Below, one piece after another: positions 27,112 to 36,163 of a stretch of DNA of 64,000 nt (its first letter is position 1; every line of letters begins with the position of its first letter). Both the position numbers and the translations under genes were made by a program. Source of the DNA: Pseudomonas sp. PDM04 (lineage in GTDB: Bacteria; Pseudomonadota; Gammaproteobacteria; Pseudomonadales; Pseudomonadaceae); assembly GCF_014851765.1 (NCBI RefSeq), contig NZ_JACVAI010000002.1, forward strand, positions 62,001-126,000, given 5' to 3'. The notes beneath the pieces were generated by a model, which was not told the DNA's origin, ran no database searches, and saw only the letters and a list, made by a program, of their open reading frames with translations.

Positions 27112-27765
27112 TTACAACGCCGGACGCTGCAACCCCACCCATGCCTGCACGCTGGGTCGCTGCCATTGGCGCTGTGCATAGTCCACCAGCGCAGTTGGCA
27201 CGGGATCGCCGTTGAGGATCAGCCGGTTGAGCATCACGGCCAGGTCGACGTCGGCAATCGACCACTCACCGAACAGGTACTCGCGGTTGCCGGCCAGCAG
27301 CGCTTGCGCGGCGTCGATCAGTTTGTTCGCGGCGGATTCGGCAGACGGCGACAACGGGCCGTATGTCTGTCCGTAAAACACCACCAGGGTGGACCGCTCC
27401 TGGCGAATCGGCAGCAGGTCGCTGCGCAGCCAGGCCTGGACTTGCCGTGCCTTAGCGCGCTGCCTGGGGTCTTGAGGATAGACCGGCACCTGGGGGAAGA
27501 CCTCTTCCAGGTACTCGGTGATCGCCGAGGATTCGGACAGCGCGAAGCCGCCCTGCACCAGCGTCGGCACGCGCCGGGTCAATGACAGGTTGGCGTAATC
27601 CACGGTCTGGTTTTCGCTGGCATCGAGGTCCAGTGGCTTGATCTCGAAATCGATGCCCTTTTCGCGAAGCACCACGAATGCCGACAGGGCATAAGGGCTG
27701 GTGAATTGAGCGTCTACGTACAGGCGCAGCGGGGAATGGTTCACGGCGGTCATCTCCATATGCAT
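27112..27765 (-). CDS. yfcF: Glutathione S-transferase, YfcF type
   Basis: This GST of about 215 residues has a thioredoxin-like N-terminal domain (LRLYVDAQFTSPYALSAFV, then RRVPTLVQGGFALSESSAIT with the cis-Pro and Glu-Ser glutathione site). An all-helical C-terminal domain follows, with WSIADVDLAVMLNRLI. It resembles YfcF, linked to peroxide defence in E. coli. Starts at 27765, 27759 or 27753 are all possible. Confidence 0.82.
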   Translation of the reverse strand: MHMEMTAVNHSPLRLYVDAQFTSPYALSAFVVLREKGIDFEIKPLDLDASENQTVDYANLSLTRRVPTLVQGGFALSESSAITEYLEEVFPQVPVYPQDPRQRAKARQVQAWLRSDLLPIRQERSTLVVFYGQTYGPLSPSAESAANKLIDAAQALLAGNREYLFGEWSIADVDLAVMLNRLILNGDPVPTALVDYAQRQWQRPSVQAWVGLQRPAL

Positions 27766-27879
27766 GAGCCCGCTACGCTACGAGATCCGCCGCTACAAAT
27801 GAAATGGATGATTTTCATGGGCGTATTCCCGTGCGGAATACGCCAGTGCCCCCGGGATCGGGGGCACCTTGCGCAGCAT

Positions 27880-28881
27880 CTAAACCAGGTCCTGAGGCTG
27901 CATCGTCAGGATGATCTTGCCGACGTTTTGCGCCGACTCCATTTTGCGATGGGCATCGGCGGCACGCGAAAGCGGGTACGTGCTGTCGACCACCGGCTCC
28001 AGGCTGCCACCGCCTTCGAAGCGATCCAGCCAGTGCTCGCGGAAGCGCTTGATCATGGCGTGTTTCTCCGGCTGGGTACGGGACTTCATCACCGTGCCGA
28101 TGATTTGCAGGTGGCGGTACAGGATGTCCTCCAGCTTCAGCGCCACGTTGCCGCCGCCACCGAGAATCCCTACCTGGACCAGCCGGCCGCCGTTGGCCAG
28201 TGAAGCGAGGTTTCGGGCGAAATAAGGTTCGCCGACAAAGTCGATGATCGCGTCGACACCGCGCCCATTGGTTTTGCTCGCGATGACCTCGGCGAAATCC
28301 TCAGCCTTGTAGTCGATGGCCACATCGGCTCCCAGGTGCTCGACACGGGAAATCTTGCTGCCCTCGGTGGTCGCGTATACGGTGGCGCCCGTGGCGTAGG
28401 CCAGTTGCACGGCGGCGGAGCCGACACCGCCTGCGGCGGCGTGGATCAATACCGAGTCACCGGCCTTGAGTCGCGCCAGGTGCATCATCGCTTCATGAGC
28501 GGTGACGAACACCTCGGGAATCGCCGCCGCATGCACGTAGTCCAGCTCAGCGGGAATCGGCATGGCCATGCGGTAATCGATGCGCGCCAGCTCGGCGTAA
28601 GCGCCACCCCCGACAACGCCCATCACGCGATCCCCGATTTCGTAGCCCGTGACGGCGCTGCCCTTTTCGATCACTTCGCCAGCGATCTCCAGGCCGATGA
28701 TCAGCGAGTCGCCGAAATTGGGGTGGCCGTAGCCACCGGTGCGATGGGTCAGGTCCGCTCGATTGACGCCGGCGGCATACACGCGCACCAGCAGGTCGGT
28801 GGGACGCACTTGCGGGGCGGCAACGTCCGTCAGTTCAAGGACATCGGCGTCGCCGAAGGCAGCAAAGGTAATGGCTTTCAT
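27880..28881 (-). CDS. Quinone-oxidoreductase-like zinc-less alcohol dehydrogenase (MDR family)
   Basis: This NAD(P)H-dependent medium-chain reductase has 333 residues. It shows the GroES-like N-terminal half and the coenzyme loop HAAAGGVGSAAVQLA. It lacks the zinc-ligand pattern of true alcohol dehydrogenases, as in quinone oxidoreductases of the Qor/PIG3 type (GYGHPNFGDSLIIGLEIAGEV). The ATG overlaps the stop of the preceding AhpD-like gene (TGATG), so the aldehyde dehydrogenase, AhpD-like and reductase genes form one operon, divergent from a LysR gene. Confidence 0.88.
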   Translation of the reverse strand: MKAITFAAFGDADVLELTDVAAPQVRPTDLLVRVYAAGVNRADLTHRTGGYGHPNFGDSLIIGLEIAGEVIEKGSAVTGYEIGDRVMGVVGGGAYAELARIDYRMAMPIPAELDYVHAAAIPEVFVTAHEAMMHLARLKAGDSVLIHAAAGGVGSAAVQLAYATGATVYATTEGSKISRVEHLGADVAIDYKAEDFAEVIASKTNGRGVDAIIDFVGEPYFARNLASLANGGRLVQVGILGGGGNVALKLEDILYRHLQIIGTVMKSRTQPEKHAMIKRFREHWLDRFEGGGSLEPVVDSTYPLSRAADAHRKMESAQNVGKIILTMQPQDLV

Positions 28882-29216
28882 CACTGATTGACCTGCGATG
28901 CGTTGAGTGTGGCGTTGGCGATGGCCGACGCGGTGATGGCGGCGGGGAAACCGGCGTAGAACGCCAAGTGAGTGATCGCTGCAGAGATTTCGTCCAGGGT
29001 GACGCCATTGCTGACGGCACGGCGCAAGTGCGCAGGCAATTCTTCGGAGTGCCCGCCGGCAATCAGCACGGCGACGGTGATCAGGCTGCGGTCGCGCGGC
29101 GACAGTGCCGGGTCGCTCCAGATCTGCGGGTACAGCGTCGAGTCGACGAACTGCGAGAGCTTGGGAGTGAACGCCCTGGCGGCTTCGCGTGGGCTGCTGA
29201 AGTTGATGGCTGACAT
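28881..29216 (-). CDS. Carboxymuconolactone decarboxylase / AhpD-like family protein
   Basis: This is a small helical protein of 111 residues in the CMD/AhpD family (LSPRDRSLITVAVLIAGGHS, then ELPAHLRRAVSNGVTLDEI and ITHLAFYAGFPAAI). The catalytic Cys pair of true AhpD peroxidases is absent, so a decarboxylase-like or unknown reaction is more likely. It sits 10 bp after the aldehyde dehydrogenase gene and overlaps the reductase gene. Confidence 0.86.
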   Translation of the reverse strand: MSAINFSSPREAARAFTPKLSQFVDSTLYPQIWSDPALSPRDRSLITVAVLIAGGHSEELPAHLRRAVSNGVTLDEISAAITHLAFYAGFPAAITASAIANATLNASQVNQ

Positions 29217-29226
29217 GTGGGTGTCC

Positions 29227-30663
29227 TCAGATCTGGCTGATGAATTTGTGGGTCAGGTAGTGTTCGATGCCTTCAATGCCGCCCTCGGAGCCGTGACCGC
29301 TCTCCTTCAGGCCGCCGAAGGGCAGTTCAGTGGCGACGATGCGGTATTGGTTGATCCCGATCATGCCGGCCTCCAGACCGTCGGCAACGTCGATGGCGGT
29401 GCGGGCGTTGCTGGTGAAGGCATAGGCCGACAGCCCGTAAGGCAGCCGATTGGCCTCGGCCAGGCCGTCTGCCAGCCCCTCGAACGGCATCAGGATGGCG
29501 ATGGGGCCGAAGGGTTCTTCGTGCATGACCCGAGCGTCCATCGGCACCTCCGCCAAAACGGTCGGCGCGAAGAAGTAGCCCTGCCCCGGCAGGCGTTCGC
29601 CACCGGCCAGCACCCGTGCGCCCTTGGCGACGGCGTCATCCACCAGTTCCTGCATCTTGGCCAGTTGCCGTGGATTGGCCAGGGGGCCGACCTGGGTGTG
29701 AGGGTGCAGGCCGTTACCGATGCGCAGTGCGTTCGTGGCCTCGACAAAATGTTCGACGAAGCGCTCGTAGGCACCGCGCTGGATCAGGAACCGGGTTGAC
29801 GAGATACACACCTGGCCCGTGCCACGGAAGCGGTTGGCAACGCCTTCCACGGCGGCCTTCCTGATGTCGGCATCGGCAAACACCAGCACCGGCCCGTGAC
29901 CGCCCAGTTCCAGGGTGATCGGCTTGACGCCTTCCGCGGCCCTGGCCGACAGCAGGCGGCCGATCGGTACGGAACCGGTAAACGTCACCTTGCGAATGAC
30001 CGAAGACGCGATCAGGTGGCTGGACACCTGATCCGGTACGCCGAACACCACTTGCAGAACGCCTTTGGGCAAGCCCGCATCGTCCAGCGCACGGGCAAGC
30101 GCCAATGCCGTGGAAGGGCTTTCTTCGCCAGGCTTGAGAATCACGCTGCACCCGGCCGCCAGGGCCGCCGACAACTTGCGGGCCGGGGTAATGGCCGGAA
30201 AGTTCCAGGGCGTGAACGCCGCCACCGGGCCGATCGCCTGGCGCTTGACCAGTTGCAGGACACCCGGGCGGTTGCTCGGCACGACACGACCATCGATGCG
30301 GCGAGCGCTTTCGGCAAACCACTCGAAATACTCGGCGGCCCGGGTGACTTCGTCCATGGCCTCGCCAATCGGCTTGCCCTCTTCGAGCGTCATCTGCGCA
30401 GCGATATGCGGTACGCGCTCCAGAATCAGGTCGGCGGCGCGCTTCAACACTTTGGCGCGCTGGTCAGGCACGGTCTTGCGCCAGACGTCGAAACTGCGTT
30501 GAGCCACTTCCAGGGCATGATCCAGATCGCCAGCGGTGGCCAGCGGCACCCGTCCGATTTCGTTCTCAGTGGCCGGATTGACGACCGCAGCCGTGTTGCG
30601 GCCTTCAGTGCCGATCCATTCACCGCCGATGAAAAGGTAGAGCGAGTCATAGGGCGTGTTCAT
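29227..30663 (-). CDS. NAD(P)-dependent aldehyde dehydrogenase (succinate-semialdehyde dehydrogenase-like)
   Basis: This 478-residue enzyme has the full aldehyde dehydrogenase pattern. TPWNFPA is the coenzyme/oxyanion Asn motif, FTGSVPIGR the Rossmann part, LELGGHGP carries the general-base Glu, and FRGTGQVCISSTRF the nucleophile Cys. The closest style is the succinate/glutarate semialdehyde group (GabD-like). It is first in a three-gene operon with the AhpD-like protein and the reductase, divergent from a LysR gene; together they look like a small aromatic or aldehyde detoxification unit. The substrate is not known. Confidence 0.88.
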   Translation of the reverse strand: MNTPYDSLYLFIGGEWIGTEGRNTAAVVNPATENEIGRVPLATAGDLDHALEVAQRSFDVWRKTVPDQRAKVLKRAADLILERVPHIAAQMTLEEGKPIGEAMDEVTRAAEYFEWFAESARRIDGRVVPSNRPGVLQLVKRQAIGPVAAFTPWNFPAITPARKLSAALAAGCSVILKPGEESPSTALALARALDDAGLPKGVLQVVFGVPDQVSSHLIASSVIRKVTFTGSVPIGRLLSARAAEGVKPITLELGGHGPVLVFADADIRKAAVEGVANRFRGTGQVCISSTRFLIQRGAYERFVEHFVEATNALRIGNGLHPHTQVGPLANPRQLAKMQELVDDAVAKGARVLAGGERLPGQGYFFAPTVLAEVPMDARVMHEEPFGPIAILMPFEGLADGLAEANRLPYGLSAYAFTSNARTAIDVADGLEAGMIGINQYRIVATELPFGGLKESGHGSEGGIEGIEHYLTHKFISQI

Positions 30664-30855
30664 ACAGGAGACCTTCTTTGGATTGTCGGGGTCGGTGCCG
30701 GCTCAGGCGGCCCGTGCAATCCAGTCTATGGAGGAAGGCTCTGTTGATTTAGCGGTCCTGGAGGGAATGATTGTTGTGCTCAGAGGGAAGATCGCCTTTA
30801 AATACCCGTGGATTCTCACAACCCGTGCGATCAATGCAGCCTTGGGCAGGTAGCG

Positions 30856-31785
30856 ATGGACAAGCTTTCGAATATGTCGGTGTACGTCAAAGTCGTGGAG
30901 ATGGGCAGCTTCACGGCGGTGGCCAACCATCTCGACTCGACCGTCGGCAACGTATCCCGCTCGGTGTCCGCGCTCGAACAGATGCTGGACACCCGTCTGC
31001 TGCAACGCTCGACCCGACGCCTGTCGGTCACCGATGCGGGCCGACGCTTTTACGACCGCTGTACGGCGATCCTGGCCGACCTGGATAACGCCGAAGCCGA
31101 AGCGCGCAATGCGCTGCTTGAACCAAGGGGCACGCTGCGTGTGCATTGCGTTCCGGGCCTGGCGCGGCAACTGGTGACGGGCGCGGTACTTGAATACCGC
31201 ACGGCACATCCGCAGGTCACCGTCGACCTGATGTTGTCCCAGCGGATGCCGAACCTGCTGGAAGACCAGTTGGACGTGTCGATCCTGATTGCCCGGACCC
31301 TGCCCGATTCGGCGTATGTCAGCCAGAAGATCGGCGTCAGCCATTGCGTGCTGGTCGCCTCCCCCGAGTACCTGGCCCGGCATCCCGCGCCCCGGGAGCC
31401 GGAAGATCTCAGGGACCACCAGTGCCTGTTGCTGGGCACCGTCGATTACGTGCGCGATGAATGGCAGCTCGAGGGCCGCAACGGCAAAGCGACGTATGTG
31501 CCCACCGGACCCAGTTTCAGCGTGAACGACATGGACGCCATGTCGTTCGCCGTGCAGCAAGGCGCCGGGATCGGTTTGATGGCCGGTTTCTCGGCCATTG
31601 ATGACCTGCGCTCGGGGAAACTGGTGCGTGTGCTGCCCGACTATCACACCCACGAGCGCAACGTGTATGCCGTCTACACCTCGCGCCAGTTCGTCGATGC
31701 CAAGATCACCCGGTTTATCGAGACCCTGAAATCGCGCGTGGGGGATCAACTGGCCGCCACGGCCACCGAGCTGATCGGTCAATGA
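30856..31785 (+). CDS. LysR-family regulator, divergent from the aldehyde dehydrogenase operon
   Basis: This LysR regulator has about 309 residues. Its N-terminal helix-turn-helix is MSVYVKVVEMGSFTAVANHL with STVGNVSRSVSALEQML, followed by an effector domain (TLRVHCVPGLARQLV). The frame opens 48 bp earlier, but ATG at 30856 with GGCAGG before it gives the normal LysR start. It lies 192 bp from the divergent operon start and probably controls it. Confidence 0.88.
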   Translation: MDKLSNMSVYVKVVEMGSFTAVANHLDSTVGNVSRSVSALEQMLDTRLLQRSTRRLSVTDAGRRFYDRCTAILADLDNAEAEARNALLEPRGTLRVHCVPGLARQLVTGAVLEYRTAHPQVTVDLMLSQRMPNLLEDQLDVSILIARTLPDSAYVSQKIGVSHCVLVASPEYLARHPAPREPEDLRDHQCLLLGTVDYVRDEWQLEGRNGKATYVPTGPSFSVNDMDAMSFAVQQGAGIGLMAGFSAIDDLRSGKLVRVLPDYHTHERNVYAVYTSRQFVDAKITRFIETLKSRVGDQLAATATELIGQ

Positions 31786-31882
31786 CGGCGGGCAGAGCCC
31801 TGCCCACTGCACGGTCCGGATCGGAAAGTTCGCTGTCGATTTTCCGGTGGAGGCGTGCCCCGGCGCGGCTTATGCTCAACCC

Positions 31883-32965
31883 ATGAACCTACAAAACCCG
31901 ATGCTCCCGCCCCACGCCGAGATGGTTCGCGCCATGCTCGAGCGCGACACCACCTACGAGGGGGTGTTTTTCACAGCCGTCAAAACCACCGGCATCTTCT
32001 GCCGCCCCAGTTGCACGGCGCGCAAGCCCAAGCCGGAGAACGTCGAATTCTTCGCCCATGCCGATGAATGCCTGTCCGCCGGTTACCGCGCCTGCCTGCG
32101 CTGCAAACCGCTGGACGCGGCCGCCATCGCGCCAGACTGGGTGCAGGCGCTGCTCAAGGCCGTGGATGCCGAGCCCGACCAGCGCTGGAGCGATGCCCAA
32201 CTGTTGGCCGAGGGCATCGAGCCCTTGAAGCTGCGGCGCTGGTTCAAGCAGCATTTCGGCATGACCTTCCATGCCTGGCTGCGCACCCGACGCCTGGGCA
32301 TGGCGTTGGGCGGGATCAAACAGGGCGACTCCATCGATGGCGCGGCATTCGATTCAGGTTACGAGTCCCTGAGCGGTTTTCGCGACGCCTTTCAGAAGTC
32401 CTTCCACATCACACCCGGCCGTGCGGCCAACAGTGAGCCATTGCTGTTCACGCGCCTGACCACCCCCCTGGGGCCAATGATCGCCATGGCCGAACGGCGC
32501 GGCCTGGTGCTGCTGGAGTTTCTCGACCGGCCCGCATTGACCCGGGAAGTCGAAGCCCTGCAAAACCGTCATGGCTATGCGGTGGCGCCCGGGCATAACA
32601 GCCACTTGCAGCAAATCGAGGATGAACTGGCACGTTATTTTGCCGGCCAACTGACCGGGTTCAAGGTGCCGCTGCACCTGCCCGGCAGCGAGTTTTCCCG
32701 GCAGGTGTGGGCTGAACTGCTGAAAATCCCCTACGGCCAGACCAGCACCTACGGCACCCTCGCCGCACGGTTGGGCAAGCCGGGGGCCAGCCGTGCCGTG
32801 GGCCTGGCCAACGGGCATAATCGCATTTCCATCGTCGTGCCCTGCCACCGGGTGATCGGCGCCGACGGTTCGTTGACCGGTTACGGTGGCGGACAGGCGC
32901 GCAAGGCGTTTCTGCTGCGGCTGGAAAACGCGGCGCTGCAAGTCACCCGGCAACTGGCGTTCTAA
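31883..32965 (+). CDS. ada: Bifunctional alkylation-response regulator / O6-methylguanine-DNA methyltransferase Ada
   Basis: This 360-residue protein repairs alkylated DNA and activates the adaptive response. The N-terminal zinc domain has four Cys (Cys40, Cys44, Cys71, Cys74); Cys40 takes methyl groups from phosphotriesters. An AraC-type DNA-binding part follows (LKLRRWFKQHFGMTFHAW), then the methyltransferase domain. Its active Cys321 in VVPCHRVIG is at the same number as in E. coli Ada. An in-frame start 36 bp upstream exists, but ATG at 31883 fits homologous N-termini. alkA follows 22 bp downstream. Confidence 0.95.
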   Translation: MNLQNPMLPPHAEMVRAMLERDTTYEGVFFTAVKTTGIFCRPSCTARKPKPENVEFFAHADECLSAGYRACLRCKPLDAAAIAPDWVQALLKAVDAEPDQRWSDAQLLAEGIEPLKLRRWFKQHFGMTFHAWLRTRRLGMALGGIKQGDSIDGAAFDSGYESLSGFRDAFQKSFHITPGRAANSEPLLFTRLTTPLGPMIAMAERRGLVLLEFLDRPALTREVEALQNRHGYAVAPGHNSHLQQIEDELARYFAGQLTGFKVPLHLPGSEFSRQVWAELLKIPYGQTSTYGTLAARLGKPGASRAVGLANGHNRISIVVPCHRVIGADGSLTGYGGGQARKAFLLRLENAALQVTRQLAF

Positions 32966-32987
32966 TCAACCGGAAAGGAAATATCGT

Positions 32988-33614
32988 CTGAGCACCCTGC
33001 CCGATCCTTATCAGCCGGCGAGCGAATGGCTGGCCAGCATCGACACCGACTGGGCCCGTCATATCGCGGCCGTCGGCCCCTGCCTGCACCAGCCGCACCC
33101 GGCCCGCGCGCCCTATGAGTCGCTGGTGCGGGCGATTGCCTATCAGCAACTGCATGCCAGGGCCGGGGACGCGATCGTCGGCCGGCTAGTGGCGCTGTTT
33201 CCAGCGCTGACCTTTCCCGGGCCCGAGCAGATGCTCGCGACCACGTTCGATCAACTGCGCGCCTGCGGTTTTTCCGCGAGCAAGATCACCACCCTCCAAG
33301 GCATTGCCCAGGCGACGCTGGACGGCGTGGTGCCCGACTACGCGACAGCGCGGGCGATGGACGATGAAGCGCTGATCGAACGCCTGGTGACCCTGCGCGG
33401 CGTCGGGCGCTGGACCGTCGAGATGTTGCTGATCTACAGCCTGGAGCGGATGGACATTCTGCCGGCCGATGACTTTGGGGTGCGTGAGGGCTATCGGCGC
33501 TTGAAGGGCCTCGCGGTACAACCCACCCGCAAGCAGATGCAGGAGATCGGGCTGGCGTGGCGACCGTATCGAACGGTGGCGGCCTGGTACTTGTGGCGGG
33601 TGCCCAACCGCTAG
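32988..33614 (+). CDS. alkA: DNA-3-methyladenine glycosylase II AlkA-type, apparent CTG start
   Basis: This base-excision glycosylase has about 208 residues and a HhH-GPD fold. It has the helix-hairpin-helix LVTLRGVGRWTVEMLLIYS and the catalytic Asp in ILPADDFGVREGYRRL (Asp161/162 region). No ATG, GTG or TTG stands near the expected start. A ribosome site AGGAA (32976-32980) is followed 7 nt later by CTG at 32988, giving LSTLPDPYQPASEWL, so initiation at CTG is likely. It forms an adaptive-response operon with ada. The N-terminal beta-rich domain of E. coli AlkA is missing, as in many bacterial forms. Confidence 0.85.
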   Translation: MSTLPDPYQPASEWLASIDTDWARHIAAVGPCLHQPHPARAPYESLVRAIAYQQLHARAGDAIVGRLVALFPALTFPGPEQMLATTFDQLRACGFSASKITTLQGIAQATLDGVVPDYATARAMDDEALIERLVTLRGVGRWTVEMLLIYSLERMDILPADDFGVREGYRRLKGLAVQPTRKQMQEIGLAWRPYRTVAAWYLWRVPNR

Positions 33615-33628
33615 ACCCGGTTATCGGT

Positions 33629-33696
33629 CATCGCGAGCGAGCCCACTCCCACATTGACTGCGCCGTCCCCGCAGGAGCGGGCTTGCCCGCGAAGGC
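33629..33696. repeat. Pair of REP elements
   Basis: A REP-like core (ATCGCGAGCGAGCCCACTCCCAC) is at 33629-33652 and a variant copy (GCAGGAGCGGGCTTGCCCGCGAAGG) at 33671-33696, between alkA and the second TonB receptor gene. Confidence 0.65.
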
Positions 33697-33766
33697 CTCA
33701 CCAAGATCGCCCAAGTATCCGCCCGGTCGCAGCAACAATCGAAGGAAAGCAGTTTTTTCGCCCCCG

Positions 33767-33802
33767 GCAGTTCCCCTTTGCGTTTTTCGTTCGGTTAACC
33801 CT
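33767..33802 (+). promoter_or_regulatory. Shared ECF-type promoter block, copy 2
   Basis: This block is identical to 10856-10891 at 31 of 36 positions without gaps. It ends 44 bp before the ATG of the second TonB receptor; copy 1 ends 39 bp before the preferred TTG of the first receptor. This similar leader length supports both the promoter reading and the TTG start. Confidence 0.7.
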
Positions 33803-33846
33803 CAGAAGCATTCACTTTCCGAACGATCCGATACCAAGGGACCTCC

Positions 33847-36096
33847 ATGTCGCACCTTCTCGCCGCGCGTTTTCGCTTCGCCCTGCGCCCCCTGGCGCTG
33901 GCCTTTCCGGCCGCCCTGCTGAGCCTCGCCTCCACCGCCCACGCCGCCGAAACGGCGAACAGCAAAACCGCGACCGGGGAAGACGGCGCACTGCAACTCG
34001 GCGCGACCAACATTTCCGCCCAGGCCTTGGGCGCGACCACCGAGGGCACTCACTCCTACACCACCGGTGCGACCTCATCGGCCACCGGCCTGTCCCTGTC
34101 GCCGCGCGAAACACCCCAATCGGTCACCGTAGTGACTCGTCAGCAGATGGACGACCAGGGTGTGCAGAGTGTCAGCGACGCCTTGCGCAATACCCCCGGC
34201 GTCTCGACGCAAAAGTACGACAGCGACCGTACCGAGTTTTCCGCCCGTGGCTTTGCCATCACCAACTTCCAGTACGACGGGGTCAACCAGCCGTACGATG
34301 GCGTCTACGGGGAAAACCCCAACAACGGCGATGATGCGGCGAGCCTCGATCGCATCGAAGTGATCAAAGGTGCGACCGGCCTGATGACCGGCTCGGGCGA
34401 CCCGGCCGCCACCGTCAACCTCATCCGCAAGAAACCGACCCGGGAATTCAAGGCGTCGATCAGCGGCACGGTGGGCTCCTGGGACAACTACCGCACCACC
34501 GGCGACATTTCCGGGCCGTTGAATGACAGCGGCAGCGTGCGGGGCCGCTTTGTCGGCTCGTATCAGGACAAAAACTCGTACATCGATCACTACAGCCAGA
34601 AGAAGGACCTGTATTACGGCATTCTTGAAGCCGACCTGACGGACGACACCTTGCTGACCTTCGGCATCGACAAGTCCAGCACCACACCACGGGGCAGCTC
34701 CTGGACCGGCAACAGCGTGTACTTCGCCGACGGTGGTCGCACCGATTTCCCCCGCAGTTTCAACCCGGGCGCCGACTGGAGCCGCCGCGACTTCGACACC
34801 GTGACGTACTTCTCGTCGCTGGAACAGGCCCTGGCCAACGACTGGAAACTCAAGGTCAGCCTGAACCAGAAAACCACCGACCACGATACGCGGCTGGCGT
34901 CTGCCAGCGGCGGCGCTCCCGACCGGGCAACCGGTGAAGGCATGTCGTTCTATTGGGGTCGCTGGGAAGGTCATCGCGTGCAGAATACGGCGGACGTAAA
35001 CGTCTCCGGCCCCTTCACCCTGGGCGGGCGCGAACACGAACTGGTCGCCGGGTTCATGACCTCCCATGCACGCCAGACCGGCGCGACATTCGACAGCTTT
35101 ATCCCCGGTGCCGGCGGGGTGCCCGGCAGCATCTACGACTGGAACGGCGATGTGGCGGAACCGGATTTCCCCAAGAATGGCAAGTACCAGCGCACCACCA
35201 GCCAGAACGGTGCCTACCTGGCCACACGCCTGCGCCCGACCGATGATTTGTCGTTCATCCTTGGCACCCGCGTCAGCACCTTCAAGTACAACGAGGATTA
35301 CCGCTACTACCCCGGCGCCGGTCAGGTCGACACCCAGACCAGCTACAAGGAGCACGGTGTGGTCACGCCTTACGCCGGTGTGGTCTATGACCTGAACGAG
35401 ACCTACTCGGCCTACGCCAGCTACACCAACATCTACCAGCCGCAAACCTACAAGGATGCGGCGGGCTCCACCCTGAAGCCGGTTGAAGGCAACAGCTACG
35501 AGACCGGCCTGAAGGCGGCCTACCTTGAGGGCAAGCTGAATGCCAGCCTGGCCTACTTCCAGATCGAACAGGAAAACGTCGCGCAATACGTCACCACCGA
35601 TGGCACCGGGCAAGACGTGTACGAAGCCATCCCCGGCGCCAAGACCAAAGGCATCGAACTGGAACTGGCCGGCGAGCTGGCCGATGGCTGGAACCTGTCG
35701 GCCGGCTACACCTATGCCCGCACCCGCGACAAGGACTCGCAGCGCATCTACGGTTATCCGCTGGCCACCACCAAACCGGAACACCTGGTGCGTACGTTCA
35801 CCACGTACCGTTTGCCGGGCGCGCTGGACAAGGTCACCGTCGGTGGCGGCATCAGTTGGCAAAGCGCGTTCTACGGCCAGAGCAGCAGCCCCGTCGAAGG
35901 TGCCACCTCACTCAAGCAAGGCGGCTACACCCTGGTCGACCTGATGACCCGCTATCAGTACAACCAGCACTTGAGCTTCACGGCCAACGCCAACAACGTA
36001 TTCGACAAGAAATACATGAGCGGCCTGGGCAACTTCGGCACCACCTTCTATGGCGAGCCGCGCAACCTGATGCTGACCACGCGCTGGGATTTCTGA
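33847..36096 (+). CDS. TonB-dependent siderophore receptor without STN domain
   Basis: This 749-residue outer-membrane receptor has a signal peptide ending STAHA, then directly the plug (ETPQSVTVVTRQQMDDQG, VNLIRKKPT) and the barrel, closing LTTRWDF. It is a clear paralogue of the receptor at 10931: long identical runs occur throughout (for example VEIIKGATGLMTGSGDP against IEVIKGATGLMTGSGDP, and ASGG with ATGEGM). It lacks the STN domain, so it cannot signal to FecR. The near-identical promoter block suggests it is switched on by the same sigma factor. The siderophore is unknown. Confidence 0.92.
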   Translation: MSHLLAARFRFALRPLALAFPAALLSLASTAHAAETANSKTATGEDGALQLGATNISAQALGATTEGTHSYTTGATSSATGLSLSPRETPQSVTVVTRQQMDDQGVQSVSDALRNTPGVSTQKYDSDRTEFSARGFAITNFQYDGVNQPYDGVYGENPNNGDDAASLDRIEVIKGATGLMTGSGDPAATVNLIRKKPTREFKASISGTVGSWDNYRTTGDISGPLNDSGSVRGRFVGSYQDKNSYIDHYSQKKDLYYGILEADLTDDTLLTFGIDKSSTTPRGSSWTGNSVYFADGGRTDFPRSFNPGADWSRRDFDTVTYFSSLEQALANDWKLKVSLNQKTTDHDTRLASASGGAPDRATGEGMSFYWGRWEGHRVQNTADVNVSGPFTLGGREHELVAGFMTSHARQTGATFDSFIPGAGGVPGSIYDWNGDVAEPDFPKNGKYQRTTSQNGAYLATRLRPTDDLSFILGTRVSTFKYNEDYRYYPGAGQVDTQTSYKEHGVVTPYAGVVYDLNETYSAYASYTNIYQPQTYKDAAGSTLKPVEGNSYETGLKAAYLEGKLNASLAYFQIEQENVAQYVTTDGTGQDVYEAIPGAKTKGIELELAGELADGWNLSAGYTYARTRDKDSQRIYGYPLATTKPEHLVRTFTTYRLPGALDKVTVGGGISWQSAFYGQSSSPVEGATSLKQGGYTLVDLMTRYQYNQHLSFTANANNVFDKKYMSGLGNFGTTFYGEPRNLMLTTRWDF

Positions 36097-36115
36097 GTGG
36101 CTGTCGTCGGTTGAT

Positions 36116-36145
36116 CCGCCATCGCCGGCAAGTCGGCGATGGCGG
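36116..36145. terminator. Strong hairpin between convergent receptor and miaE genes
   Basis: This is a perfect 12-bp stem (CCGCCATCGCCG / CGGCGATGGCGG) with a 6-nt loop. It sits 20 bp after the receptor stop and 19 bp after the miaE stop on the other strand. There is no T-run, so it is either a Rho-assisted or weak bidirectional terminator. Confidence 0.55.
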
Positions 36146-36163
36146 CCAAAAACACAAAGCCGG

